Positions 24,231 to 35,124 of a stretch of DNA of 64,000 bases are shown piece by piece (within the stretch, counting starts at the first letter, position 1; each line of letters starts with the position of its first letter). Made by a program: the position numbers and the translations under genes. The notes beneath the pieces were generated by a model that was given only the letters and a program-made list of their open reading frames with translations, was not told where the DNA came from and searched no databases. The stretch covers positions 19,544,017 to 19,608,016 of the forward strand of contig NC_088307.1 in assembly GCF_032854445.1 (NCBI RefSeq), in the 5' to 3' direction. Origin of the DNA: Liolophura sinensis. Lineage: Eukaryota > Mollusca > Polyplacophora > Chitonida > Chitonidae.

Positions 24231-24498
24231 GTGTTTATTTTTTTTATTTTTTGTTTTTGTTTTTTGTTGTTTTTTTTGAACTCCTAGATCCTGCTTTGAA
24301 CCCTAGATTCTGCTTTGAAAAAGGTTCTATGAATAAACCAGTAAGAGACATATCCCTCACAGTGGAAGCAAACAATAAGTATATGTGTATAATCCAATCA
24401 AAACACTCTGCTGCGCGTGTCAGTTATTTTTGCCAACGCTGTCACGTTTAAATGACACATGGCGCATGTTCTAGCGATTGTCTGTCACCCTTTGATAT

Positions 24499-24580
24499 TC
24501 TCTGTGGCACGATAATCTTTAATGCCACAGAGAGACGTTCTCTAGCTCGCCCAGGACACGTTAACACCTGTCTGTGTTAA
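24499..24580. other. Two adjacent hairpins
   Basis: TCTCTGTGGCA (24499-24509) pairs perfectly with TGCCACAGAGA (24523-24533) across a 13-nt loop. A second stem, TTAACAC (24561-24567) with GTGTTAA (24574-24580), follows with a 6-nt loop. No known RNA family is recognised. Confidence 0.5.
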
Positions 24581-25642
24581 TGCCAGCTCTATCAAAACAC
24601 CTGCTCGTCTTCCACTGAATAAACGTTCCTGTATCATCGTCGTCTTGGCAACATCGCTGACCTATGATGACGTCGATGCTCGCGCTTTGTTAGTCACGTG
24701 TAGACTTAGAAGCATCCGCATTAGCACAAGAATCAAGCGGTGAGTGGAGTAATACAAAAAAGGGCGAGATAACTTGAGACGCGATACAGGGTAGGGCGCA
24801 CGCCTGGATCAGTGTGCGCCAGCCTGACCTTATGACGTTTCTAAATGATGCGCCGGATCCAAAGATGTTCTGGGTATTCATGTTCTCGCAAATGAAATCG
24901 AATTTAGCTTCAAGATCCGGCCTTGTATGATGACATTACCCACTGGAATTTCGTTTTATTCTGTCTTGTACGCCATTTTTGTGATGGTTAATAAACAGGT
25001 CCATTTTTTTATCTCATTTGTTGTAGGCATTTAAAGCACCAACACGTATGGTTTCTCAAGTAAAGCTATGACATTTCATGGAAATGCCTGGGATAAACCA
25101 ATCAAATTATTTCCAATAACGCCATCATTTTGTCACTGACTTTTTGCGAACGCACGGCTAATGGCTTAGCCATATCCCTGAAAACCTGAATGTCGCCCTT
25201 CGATTTTGGCTTTTAACAGGCTAATTCCACCAATGGAAGTAAATAATATCCTCATAAACCTTCCTGCTATGAGTCAAAGAATTTAGTTTATAAATTAGTG
25301 TCTTTAGCCTTTCCATAAACAGTGCAAATTGTCCCCCCCGCCCCTCTCAAAATAAATGTTGAGTCAAGCGACCATTCTGAATATACCTCGTGTTGAAATT
25401 GTGCTGAGAGCAATGGTTTGATACTACTTTGCTGAAAACCTCATTCAAAGTGTCTGTCGTCTTTGTTTGAGGTGCTTCCGGAAATTCCAGAACCTTTAGG
25501 AACTGGAAATTGCTAACTTTCCACCATCCGAAAACCAGATCGTTGTCATGAAAAACAAACTCGAACGTCGTTCACAAATGGAAAGTGTTCAGAGCAAGAA
25601 TTCAGTAGAGTACGACATAAATTGAAAACGGCAGAATAAAAA

Positions 25643-25720
<78 letters not shown>

Positions 25721-26501
25721 TAATTATAAGTTATAATTTAAATAGCTGTGCTTTTAATATTTCTGCCGTATGTTTATATTATTAAAGTGAAAGTTCAAAG
25801 TCATATTTTCCAGTATGTTTACTTTGGAGAAAGATGCTGGGTGGACATTACGACTGTATATACACCGAGAATAAATTTTGGCTAATATTAGCACTTCTAC
25901 CAACACCTGCTTCCTATGCATATTACTGTTGCTTTTTGCATATCATATTTTATCAAAAGAAACCTCTATCATTTCTGTCAGAAATTTGTACAGCTTTTTT
26001 ACAGAAAAAAAACGCTCCTAAAACTTTGTATTGATGGTCCACAAATATACATATTTAATAGCCTTCTAGTGGATTTTGTAACTTCATGCCGTTTATTGTT
26101 TACGTATGTGGACTATTGTCACACGATCTTGTTTGCATCTTCTCGCGGTATCTTATAAGCCAGAGGATCGGACATGTACGACTTCCTGCTGTGTAGACAG
26201 AAAGGACCTTGTCATGGGGTTTAAAATACGCAAACGTTCCCCACTTGAGCCTCTTTGCTTGCGTCATGTTCCTGTTGTAGCTGTTTTCACATGATTCCAC
26301 TAAATGTGACTCGCATAACCCAGCCTTGATAAAACGACATCGATACGAAACGATAACGAAACCTTCCAAGGTACAGTGTTAAACTGCGATAATGTAGAGT
26401 CTTTTGTTTGTTCACATGTCTAGGACGGTCGAATAACGTCAGAATTTGTCGATGACGCAAAGGTATAGTTAGAGGGTTTAACTTTTCTGTTTCCGGTAAA
26501 G
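24581..26501. other. Intergenic with a TA microsatellite
   Basis: Apart from the TA run at 25646-25717 nothing is recognised. Confidence 0.5.
25646..25717. repeat. (TA)n microsatellite, about 72 bp
   Basis: Uninterrupted alternating T and A; the array can fold back on itself. Confidence 0.97.
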
Positions 26502-26739
26502 CCGATATTGCACAATTCGAACGGTGTGGGTGATATGACGAGACCCGTATGGTGCAGCTGAAACCGTGCATATGATGCCAGGTCGATAATGTGCAAGTCG
26601 AACTGTGTGTATGATGTAAGGACAAAACTGCACAACAAGGATGTGCATGGTGTCAAGCCCATGTGATTTTGTAACTCGAGCGTTGTGCATAACGTCCGAG
26701 ACCAGTACGGTGCAACACGATAGGTGGATAACACCTCAC
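26502..26739. repeat. Degenerate ~40-bp tandem repeat, about 6 copies
   Basis: Units share the frame GGTGCAACTCGAACGGTGTG, a following ATGATG and a GAGACC-like end, and vary from 34 to 45 bp. They are so diverged that they are easy to miss. Minus-strand frames here (26287-26821) are shaped by the repeat. Confidence 0.65.
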
Positions 26740-28672
26740 AGCTTCGCACGAGCCGAAGACGTGTGAGCCTCGGTTTCAGCAGACGGTCGATGTGTTCGAT
26801 TGAAAGGCCGTCGAAACCCAACCCATTGTAGCTGTTAATTGCGGTTCTTTAGAAGAACGATGTCTGATAATCAGTGTGTATAAAGACCCGAAGGGAGGTC
26901 TTTGACCGCCAGTGCCTGTCTCCTATGGTCACATAATCTCTTTCCAAAAGCCAACACGCCGTCTATAATGCTGTCAATTCTTTTCTCTCTCTTTACGAAT
27001 AACAACAACGACAACGACGACAACAAAAATCAATCTGTAGAGCTAGGAAATAAAGTCCCAAACTCAACAGTGATTTTTTCGCGGCGATCCTGGCTATCGA
27101 TTGAAACCCCAAATAGACTGCACACTATGCTATACGCTTTGTAATGAGGAGGCAATGGGTTGAATAGTAAACACGTCAAAACATGCCCCGCTACCAGTGT
27201 GAAATGTATTTTTTGTATCTAAATTTGACTCAAGGAGGGAGAATTGTTTGCAATTGAGATCCCGATGGTTAGAAACCTCGGTAGGATAAACATCTTTTAA
27301 AAAAAGCTTTACAGCAATTGCGAAGGTTCTAAATTTGCCTAAAGCAGAACAAGTGAAAGGTGTGTTGCCGTGCACAAACGGCGGCATTCAAAGAATGTAT
27401 CATGGAAAACATTTGTGGACATCTATGTGTACAGTAGCTTTCAAATTTAAATTTATCATCCGTTTATTTACTCCCTGTATGTCTTTTCCATTCTTTATGG
27501 GACTCGCCAGTTATCCTATCTATTTTTTTTCAAAGCAAATCCAAAAATGTATCCTGAAAAACATTTTTGGAGATGTACATGAACCGTAGCTGTGAAATTC
27601 ACCATGCGGTTTTAAGAGAGATTTTTTAAGAGAGGATGTTTTACTACAAACACTGGCACAGTTTGTTGTTATGCAAATGTCATACAGATTTTAACCTTAC
27701 TTATATATCGTATTTCACTGCTATCCAAAAGCATTTTTTTAATCGGCACGTCCGATCACCGTAGTAAGTTGTAAACCAAAGACACGGGGAATGTCATGAC
27801 AGACGATTTTTCAATATAAAATGAATCAATTTTCCGGGTATCCATCGCAATTCACGATATGAATTACCGATCTCTCACGTCCTGCAGAATCACGTTCTTT
27901 GTTTCTGTAGCAGCGCTGTATTTCATTAATCCCCAAAGGGATTTTTCTTTAAATCGGTGCCTTAAGACTGTAAATCCTCTCCACCGTTACCAGAATTACT
28001 TTATTACTTTTTTTCGTCCTTCCCCATGACGTGCGATTCACTAGAACTTTTCGTATTCAAGACTCCAGTCCTTTTGCGGAAAACAGAAAGAGTTTTTTCT
28101 TTACATCGAAAGGCCATGAATCGAAAAAAGTCTCCCGTATAAATTGGTATATAGAGGACTAGTGCGAAAGGCCCATGCGGCCACCATTTTGTATGCTCCC
28201 AGTTATCACCACCCAGTAGAATTTCTACCGATGCTATAAATGACGACACAATGCTCTCTGAAAGGCTTTATTTAACAACGCTCGCTGTCGCCAATTTTGC
28301 TAATATATCACTTTACCAAGCGCATTCTCAAAATAGATTCGGCATCCGCCATTAGCCCAAATTGCAAACATTGCATTCAGAATGAGAGAACTGTCACGTT
28401 GGGAGATTTCAAACGCGTTCCAGGTTGTGTAACTCGGCCAAGCCATTAGTAAAATGACTGGAGAGCATGTAGGTTGATTTAAGTTCGATTTTCGTAAAGC
28501 GGCCAAACTTTTTATGCGATTATACTGTACGATTTTGCAAAGCAAACATTGACCCTTCACAGAATACACCCTAATTAGTAGATCTGTTTATGGTAATTTG
28601 GCTGCACTGAGCATTATTCATGTATCAGACATTTACATTATTTATTTACAATTATATCGCAAATAGAATATT
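26740..28672. other. Intergenic, nothing recognised
   Basis: Only short frames and no repeats of the families described. Two GTATC(C/A)TGGAAAACATTT-type words occur near 27400 and 27550, inside a loose ~145-bp internal similarity. Confidence 0.45.
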
Positions 28673-28720
28673 CGGAGTACGGCGTAAAACACCAATCAAA
28701 TAAATAAATAAATAAATATA
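28673..28720 (+). mobile_element. SINE tail fragment
   Basis: Only the last part of the SINE is present: GGAGTACGGCGTAAAACACC, then AATCAAATAAATAAATAAAT. This is consistent with severe 5' truncation at insertion. Confidence 0.85.
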
Positions 28721-29782
28721 CCGCAAATAGCATGTTTAATTGCATCGAGTGTTTTGTATTTGGTTAGCTGACTCATCTCGTTTATTGTCGAAATATTGGT
28801 AGCAATGATTAACATAATTTTCTTTTTTTACATAATGCTAAAAATGATTTAAATTCTCCATAGCATTTTTGAAAAAATTTTGCAGTTATTTGGAACAACC
28901 TGACACTTCACTATTCTCTATAATTTTTTTTAACGCACCTGTGATGTTCCCAAGAGTTTCATTCATGCATTAGGTAGCTTTTGCCAAAAACAGTTTGTAA
29001 ACGTCTCAGTTTCATCGCAGTAGTTTTATTTCATTTTATTACGTTGTAATTTACATTTCTCACTATTTGCAAATACCCTTGCAATTTGTCATTTTTATTC
29101 TTTTTGTTATGACCCAGATATAATTTGTGGTCATATTTAGTTTCTCTTTTTGTTTATATAGAAATCGCCTTGTAATCATACTGTCCTAAATTTTTAGTGG
29201 ATTCCAATGAAACAAGTCTAAGGCAGCAGATTTAAAAAACGCCATTCTAGAATCATCCAATCAAATAGCTGAAACAGTTTTTAGCCACTTTTACGACTTC
29301 TTCAACATTGAGTATGTTAGGTCAGAGGTCACGCGAAGAGGTCATCGTATACAGAAGCACGTCACTGGAGGGTGAATATTGAAATGATGACGAATCAATA
29401 TTGCCCTTGTGCTACCCATCACTCCTATAGGAACCCCACTATGTCAACAAACACACGTTACCACAATCCCCTCCTCTTAAGACCAATGTAAGCAACTTCG
29501 TGCTAAATTTGAGCTTTTGCAGTGTTTTCAAATTGTCATGTGGGAGATGACGAGCTATCACTGTTCCTTCGCTTTCTTGCCAAGAAATACTGTATTTCAA
29601 AATATATCTCTCATAGACAATTTTAGAGATATGATACCATATAATGGTATGCGTTTCCCCCTTTTTGCAGAAATATAGTATAATTCCAGTATAAGATTGT
29701 ATGTCAGATATGCAGCATGGTGTTTGAAAACGTTGACTAGAACGTTGACGCTTTGTATATGTATAATTTTAGTGTCAAAGTG
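28721..29782. other. Intergenic, AT-rich
   Basis: No gene recognised. It holds the AGGTCA cluster listed separately. Confidence 0.5.
29319..29344 (+). promoter_or_regulatory. AGGTCA triple, DR1 plus third half-site
   Basis: AGGTCA, one base, AGGTCA, then seven bases and a third AGGTCA. A direct repeat with 1-bp spacing is the classic DR1 site of RXR/HNF4/COUP-type nuclear receptors. Whether it is used is unknown; no promoter is visible next to it. Confidence 0.3.
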
Positions 29783-29998
29783 GAGGATAGAGATAGAGAA
29801 GTGTGATAGTTCGCAAATGGTTACATCGGTGAAATCTGACCCCTTCTTAATTTGCCTCAGGGCTTTATTCTAACTGTTCGTATAAATACTTGAAAAGTAG
29901 CAATTTGCATGCCCTAGCACCATGGCTTAAGCAGAATTAGGTTTAGAAAATGCAGTAATGTTAAGCACAATGCATTAGAAGTCAATCCTCTAGAATTA
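29783..29998 (-). repeat. Family P copy, unamplified
   Basis: On this strand it shows GAAGTGTGATAGTTCGCAAA, TTACATCGGTGAAATCTGAC, TTTATTCTAACTGTTCGTAT, ACCATGGCTTAAGCAGAATT and a CTAGAA end, the same order as other P copies. Confidence 0.8.
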
Positions 29999-30058
29999 TT
30001 AAAAACGGTGTTATGTCGGATTTGATATATAAACACATTAAACATTATAACATCGCTT

Positions 30059-30141
30059 CTACCATAATGCTCGCCGTCATCGTATGAGTGAAATATTCTT
30101 GAATGCTGGGTAAAACACCAATCAAAAAAGTCAAATAAATA
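30059..30141 (+). mobile_element. SINE 3' fragment
   Basis: ACCATAATGCTCGCCGTCAT, a diverged tail (ATTCTTGAATGCTGGG) and CACCAATCAAAAAAG. It is 5'-truncated and sits directly behind a family P copy. Confidence 0.8.
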
Positions 30142-30606
30142 TAACACAACTTATATTTTTTAACAATTGGTATATGAATGTCTGACACAACTCCGAGACG
30201 GGTATATGCTACATGCATAGATGCTCTGTCAACGTCGAGCATTGAGTCCAGGTTGCAATGGTAGCTGTATGTATCTCGGTGCCTCAGGGAACTACTTGGT
30301 AAAAGTTTGATACAAGAACATTATTAATTATTCAAACCTAAGGTCCTGAAAGTTTGATAAATATCGTCGTTGACCTTATTATTGTTGAGATTTGGACACT
30401 GCTCTCATATTTTCTAAGGAGACAAAACATCTGGTTTTGATCAAGATAATGCTGCAAATACGGTAGTTAGGTTGGTAGGAAATACTGAATATTACTTGTA
30501 CTTATGTTTTGTTGTTAAAAAATATAGAAATTATTAAATGAATAAAAGTTTATACAATCCTTAATTCACGACGATTATCCATATGATTTAGATTGCTCTT
30601 ATACAG

Positions 30607-30722
30607 TCTCAATACGCTGTAACCCGACTGAACGGTCTCAATACGCTGTAACCCAACTGAACGGTCTCAATACGCTGTAGCCCGACTGAACGGTCTCAAT
30701 ACGCTGTAACCCGACTGAATGG
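30607..30722. repeat. 29-bp minisatellite, 4 copies
   Basis: Exactly four units of TCTCAATACGCTGTAACCCG plus ACTGAACGG, with three substitutions in total, so a young array. Confidence 0.97.
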
Positions 30723-31315
30723 TCCAGCAGGACACAAGGGAAACCTACTTTCTACCAGTGAACGTTAAACATTGTTTTTTGCCTGACGCACTTCTGGCAG
30801 CTGTTCGACCTCTCCCATGTCATATTGTCACTTACAGGAAGGTTTCAAATGCATTAACACTGCCCACGTCAATGGTGCTGACGTGGTCGTCAACGTGCAG
30901 AAAGGTTCTTGGCATTTTCCCCATCCTGTCCCATTTTGTTGTCGTGGGATTTCACCACCCTGTCCTTGAAGGATTTGTCGCCTGTGGTATACCCAGGCGA
31001 AATGTTCAGATACCTAACCCCCCAAAACTTTGTCTCAATAATTGACGAATCAACGACAGCAATGACCTAGCGTTCTCTTACAGACTTCCTCGCGGCATTG
31101 AACAGAGAGATATTAAATAAATAGAAGCAGTAGAGTCTAATGTTGCCACATTAGATATTGTTCCTGGATGTTATAGGCTCCAGGAACTCCAGTCGCCAAA
31201 GTTCCACGTATTCAGCTTTTTCACATGCTCACTAAAACTGTGTTCAAGCAGTGCACAATGTTGTGGCAAAAGTGAACATCTGCATAATTTTGTGTACAAA
31301 TAGAACACAAATTGT
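30723..31315. other. Intergenic, nothing recognised
   Basis: The frame 30719-31045 (+, 108 codons) begins in the last unit of the 29-bp array. It lacks recognisable motifs and splice sites. Confidence 0.4.
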
Positions 31316-31327
31316 GAAAGCTGTGTG

Positions 31328-31446
31328 GGGGCCTCCGTGGCTCAGTCGGTTAGCGCGCTAGCGCAGCGTAATGACCCAGGAGCCTCTCACCAATGCGGTT
31401 GCTCCGAGTTCAAAACGTAAAACACCAATCAAAAAAAAAAAAAAAA
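31328..31446 (+). mobile_element. Young SINE with central body deleted
   Basis: The tRNA-like head (GGGGCCTCCGTGGCTCAGTC) runs to GAGTTCAA, then jumps directly to the tail ACGTAAAACACCAATC and a poly-A run, omitting about 150 bp of body. An exact 12-bp target-site duplication, GAAAGCTGTGTG, flanks it at 31316-31327 and 31447-31458. The perfect duplication shows the element inserted recently, and suggests that it inserted already in this shortened form. Confidence 0.93.
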
Positions 31447-31458
31447 GAAAGCTGTGTG

Positions 31459-31966
31459 ATACTTCAGCTATAACTTACCCAATCTGGGCTCCACGGATAC
31501 ACAAATCTTGGATGTGCAAATTTATATACAGTCGTTTTAGGTAGTATGTGAGCCTGTACCTCGAAACATTCGCATCCCAGCCGTCAACCAATATATATAA
31601 TTACATGTATATGTCATACATTGCGGTGAAGTGAGATAATGGATCAGTTTAACTGCTTTCGTGCAATAGAAATTTAAGTACATGAGCAGAGACACTCTCA
31701 CATTTTGTTGCTGTATCTGATATTGATACTGACCACTGGTATATAGGCTTAGTTTTTATCATTATTGCTGTGCACGCATTAAGCTGCCACACGTTACCGT
31801 CACCATCAGCACGTGCGTTATGTTCGACAAATCATATCACAATGTATTCGAATTTGCTTTAACTCGTCATTAAGGATAAGAAATGCCTGAGGACTCCATA
31901 GGCAATTCTGCAATATAATAATGTCACTGGTTGACGATATAAGACTATAGCTATAAGAAAATAATT
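31459..31966. other. Intergenic, nothing recognised
   Basis: AT-rich, without gene or repeat. Confidence 0.5.
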
Positions 31967-32135
31967 TATTTATATAATTTTATATATCTTTTACGCCGTA
32001 TCCTTGAATACTTAACTTATGCGACGGCGGCCAGCATTAAGGTAGGAGGAAACATTGCCGAGCCCGGGTGAAACCCAGGATCATCAGCGCGTGGCTGTAA
32101 AACCTCCCTTCGTAAGACAAGACAGAAAGCCAGTA
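31967..32135 (-). mobile_element. Diverged SINE, 5'-truncated
   Basis: Tail TTTTACGCCGTATCCTTGAA, GCGACGGCGGCCAGCATTAA and body GAGCCCGGGTGAAACCCAGG are present; the tRNA-like head is missing. Confidence 0.82.
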
Positions 32136-32659
32136 TCAGATGGACGTGAACTCTCGATGACTGCTGCGGTAAGAACTCCTGTCTTAACTGAGCTAAAACA
32201 CATTCATCTGTGGAGTGGCCCATTGGTACTGTTAATGTCGTATGATGGCGATTGTATTAACACCAAAGTTTCTTTAACGTTAAGCTAGCAAACCCAGCAA
32301 AACCTCTGGGACTGCTGTACTGCCGTGGTCGCACAGAAGATGTGGGTGCTGTCGCGGAACAGAAAGCTATTGCTGCAGTTTATATCTTTTAACCTCCCCT
32401 TATCACTTCCGTACACCCCCGCCGTCTTAAGCCTAGCCCAGGCAACTAGTACTGCACGAGCAACTTTATTTGTACCGTGGGAGTATATTAGGATGCTTAA
32501 CTTACGACCCTGTCACCTCTTAGGGGACGTATATTCATCTCATTGAATCAGATGCATGGCAATCTTGGATATATAACCAGCTGCAATCAAATGGCAACTG
32601 AGATACATGAGCGTATTTAGATTATCGACAACTTATGTTCAAGCATGGTTAACTGTTTG
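32136..32659. other. Intergenic, nothing recognised
   Basis: Short frames only. Confidence 0.45.
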
Positions 32660-32850
32660 AATACCGATTTTACTCATTCGCCTGGAACATTTCTTGCTTC
32701 TATTCACTCCTTCTCTTTACAGGATTCTGTCCTAATTTCACACTTTGTATACATTCTTAGTTTTTTGGAGGTTTGTGTTAAACATGGTTTTGGGAATTGA
32801 CCTAGCGATTGACCTCTCGCCTAGGTATATCTGTTTCAACGCATATATTC
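32660..32850 (+). repeat. Dispersed repeat family B copy
   Basis: CTCATTCGCCTGGAACATTT, CAGGATTCTGTCCTAATTTC, TTTTTTGGAGGTTTGTGTTA, AACATGGTTTTGGGAATTGA and CCTAGCGATTGACC follow the family order. Confidence 0.8.
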
Positions 32851-33200
32851 AAGAGAGGGTTGATCAATTCATTTTCTTTACTGCACGTCTGCCTTCTGTT
32901 GGACTACTATATTTATCAGACCATTGGATGAAGGATTCCGCCGTTTGTTCAATATCAACCAATCGCCAGCCACATGGCAGAACACGTGCTATATTGTTTT
33001 CTCCTGTAAAGACTCTTAATAGTTATGTCATAGGTTCAATTTAGTTAAAATTTGAATGGTACCATCCTGCATTTCATTTGTAAAATTTGAACCAAGTTCA
33101 AGCTCATTTATTTACTCCTTACCACTCAGGGTTGCACCAGAGGCATATAGTCATTTACATGGATGGCATGATGAATTTTTATTATACATATTGTCATCTA

Positions 33201-33204
<4 letters not shown>

Positions 33205-33245
<41 letters not shown>
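33205..33245. repeat. (CA)n microsatellite, about 20 units
   Basis: Uninterrupted CA dinucleotides. Confidence 0.97.
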
Positions 33246-33249
<4 letters not shown>

Positions 33250-35124
33250 AATACAGTTCAAGGCACATTGACCCTTGAACGGGACACTTCATTTTTTCTA
33301 TTATCACAGATTTCCCATTTTCCATAGCTGAAAAGAAAGACGTTATGAATTTGTCGCTTAAAAATGGAAACAAATCTATCCGTGCACGTTTATGGTCTTG
33401 AAATTTTCACCAGACGAGCGAACAAAAATCTCACTGCTATAACAACCAATACAACACTGTCGTAGTGATACCTCGATCTGACCCCAGGGGGATGTGCGGA
33501 GCGGGTGGGGGTGGTGATCTAGTTTTGATTTGCTCTGTTATGTATTTGAAATATAGGTTCTTCTATATGTTTGAATCTCTAGTATATCATTGAAACTGAA
33601 TAAGTTCACCCATTTTCATAAAACCCCAACATCATGTTAGGTGTTATGTAACAGCCGAATTACACAACGACAATTAATCATGTGACTCCTCCAGTTAATC
33701 AATGTATTTGATTGTCGTTAGAAAACAGAGGACATGCAGGTCGCCGTGTCTTCCGAAGAAATTTGCTAGCAAAATAATGTATAGGATGAGATAGTGAATA
33801 AATCGGTCATCTAACCAGTGGATCTTTTACTTGTTTCATTAGGAAATGTCCGTCAATCTATTTTGCTGAGAGGATTCATCCAGGAATTTTGGGGAAATGA
33901 AGAAAAATATGCCATTTTTTTTCATTTTTGGGGCATGGTTTATATCCGTTAATTATCTCAGTATTTTCTGCAAATTTTATAGTCATTGGTCGCAAATCTT
34001 TGAAAATGATATAAACAGGGAATGAGGGCAAAAGCATAACGACACCTATCCCCCCCTCCCCTATTTCGGGTTCTCTACCCACGTTGTTATTCTGGAAGCA
34101 GTCGCCCTTGAAACTACTTTTATCTCTCAAGAACACGATTTTTGTGCTTTTCTAAGATAAGACACACTCTAAACTGCAGAACAAGAATAAACAGTAAAAA
34201 AATCATACGTTTCATGAATCCTTTAAATACCCTCAATGCTTGTTGGGATTGTCAGAAATGTCTGCCGACATTTTTTTAACATTTTACGAGAAACTGAAGG
34301 TACTTTTTCTTTAGCATATAATATCGCCTAGATAGCTCGTAAATTCCCTGACACATTCCAGCGTTGTTTATCTTCGTCCGTTATGGGCTGTGACCCCATC
34401 CAGTAATCCATCATTTCATCTAGGTTAACGAAAGGCGCATTCGGCCCTGGGCGCGGTTAGGGTTTTTTATGTAACCAGCGATGGCATCGCTGTCAGACAT
34501 GCCAGGAGAGATAATGATTGGTTAGACACGGATCATCGCCATAGCCCCTCGTGATTCCATGGAGACGGGCGAGATATGCTGACAACATAAATTGCTCAGG
34601 CGAAAATACATCCGAAATCTCATCGATTGCTTAAAGTAGCCGAGGGACGTCTCCTGGCTGGGGCTAACAGCCGTCAATTACGCTCCCTGTGTCATATTTG
34701 ATAGCGAACTATCCGCACGGATTCCAAGTTTCAATTTTCGGGTCGAGATGGCTTGTCCCTTTTATCCGTCCCGACGGCCGCCATGTTGGCCTATCATACA
34801 CATACTCTGTCACTTCTGTTCAGCTGTGACTAGAAGAGTAATAAGGCCAAGGTATGTCGGCGATTTGATAGACGTACACTACTCAAAACCACTCAATAAA
34901 GTAAGCCTGCTGGATGATTGGAAGTTTATATTGTACAAAGTTTAACAAGACGTCACGTCGGCTCAGTACTGACGACTTGTTGTCCCACTGCCTCAAACCT
35001 TACCCCCCCCCCAACCCACCCCCCGACCCAAGATTTTGACATTGTTATACTTTTTGGACAATGGAAAGCCACAGAAGTCTTTTATACTCATCGCTATATT
35101 TCTGTTACTCCTAATTTTGCTTAC
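33246..35124. other. Intergenic; repeat-free block at 34350-34800
   Basis: The 34350-34800 part is more GC-rich than its surroundings, with none of the repeats described. It has GATAATGATTGGTTAG, ATGGCATCGCTGTCAGACAT and a YY1-like GCCGCCATGTTGGC. It could be a regulatory block or the edge of an unrecognised gene; no splice-bounded frame supports the latter. Confidence 0.3.

Noticed and set aside
30607-30722. Part of a gene at 30719-31045
   Set aside because: The frame begins inside the last unit of a 29-bp array and shows no exon boundaries.
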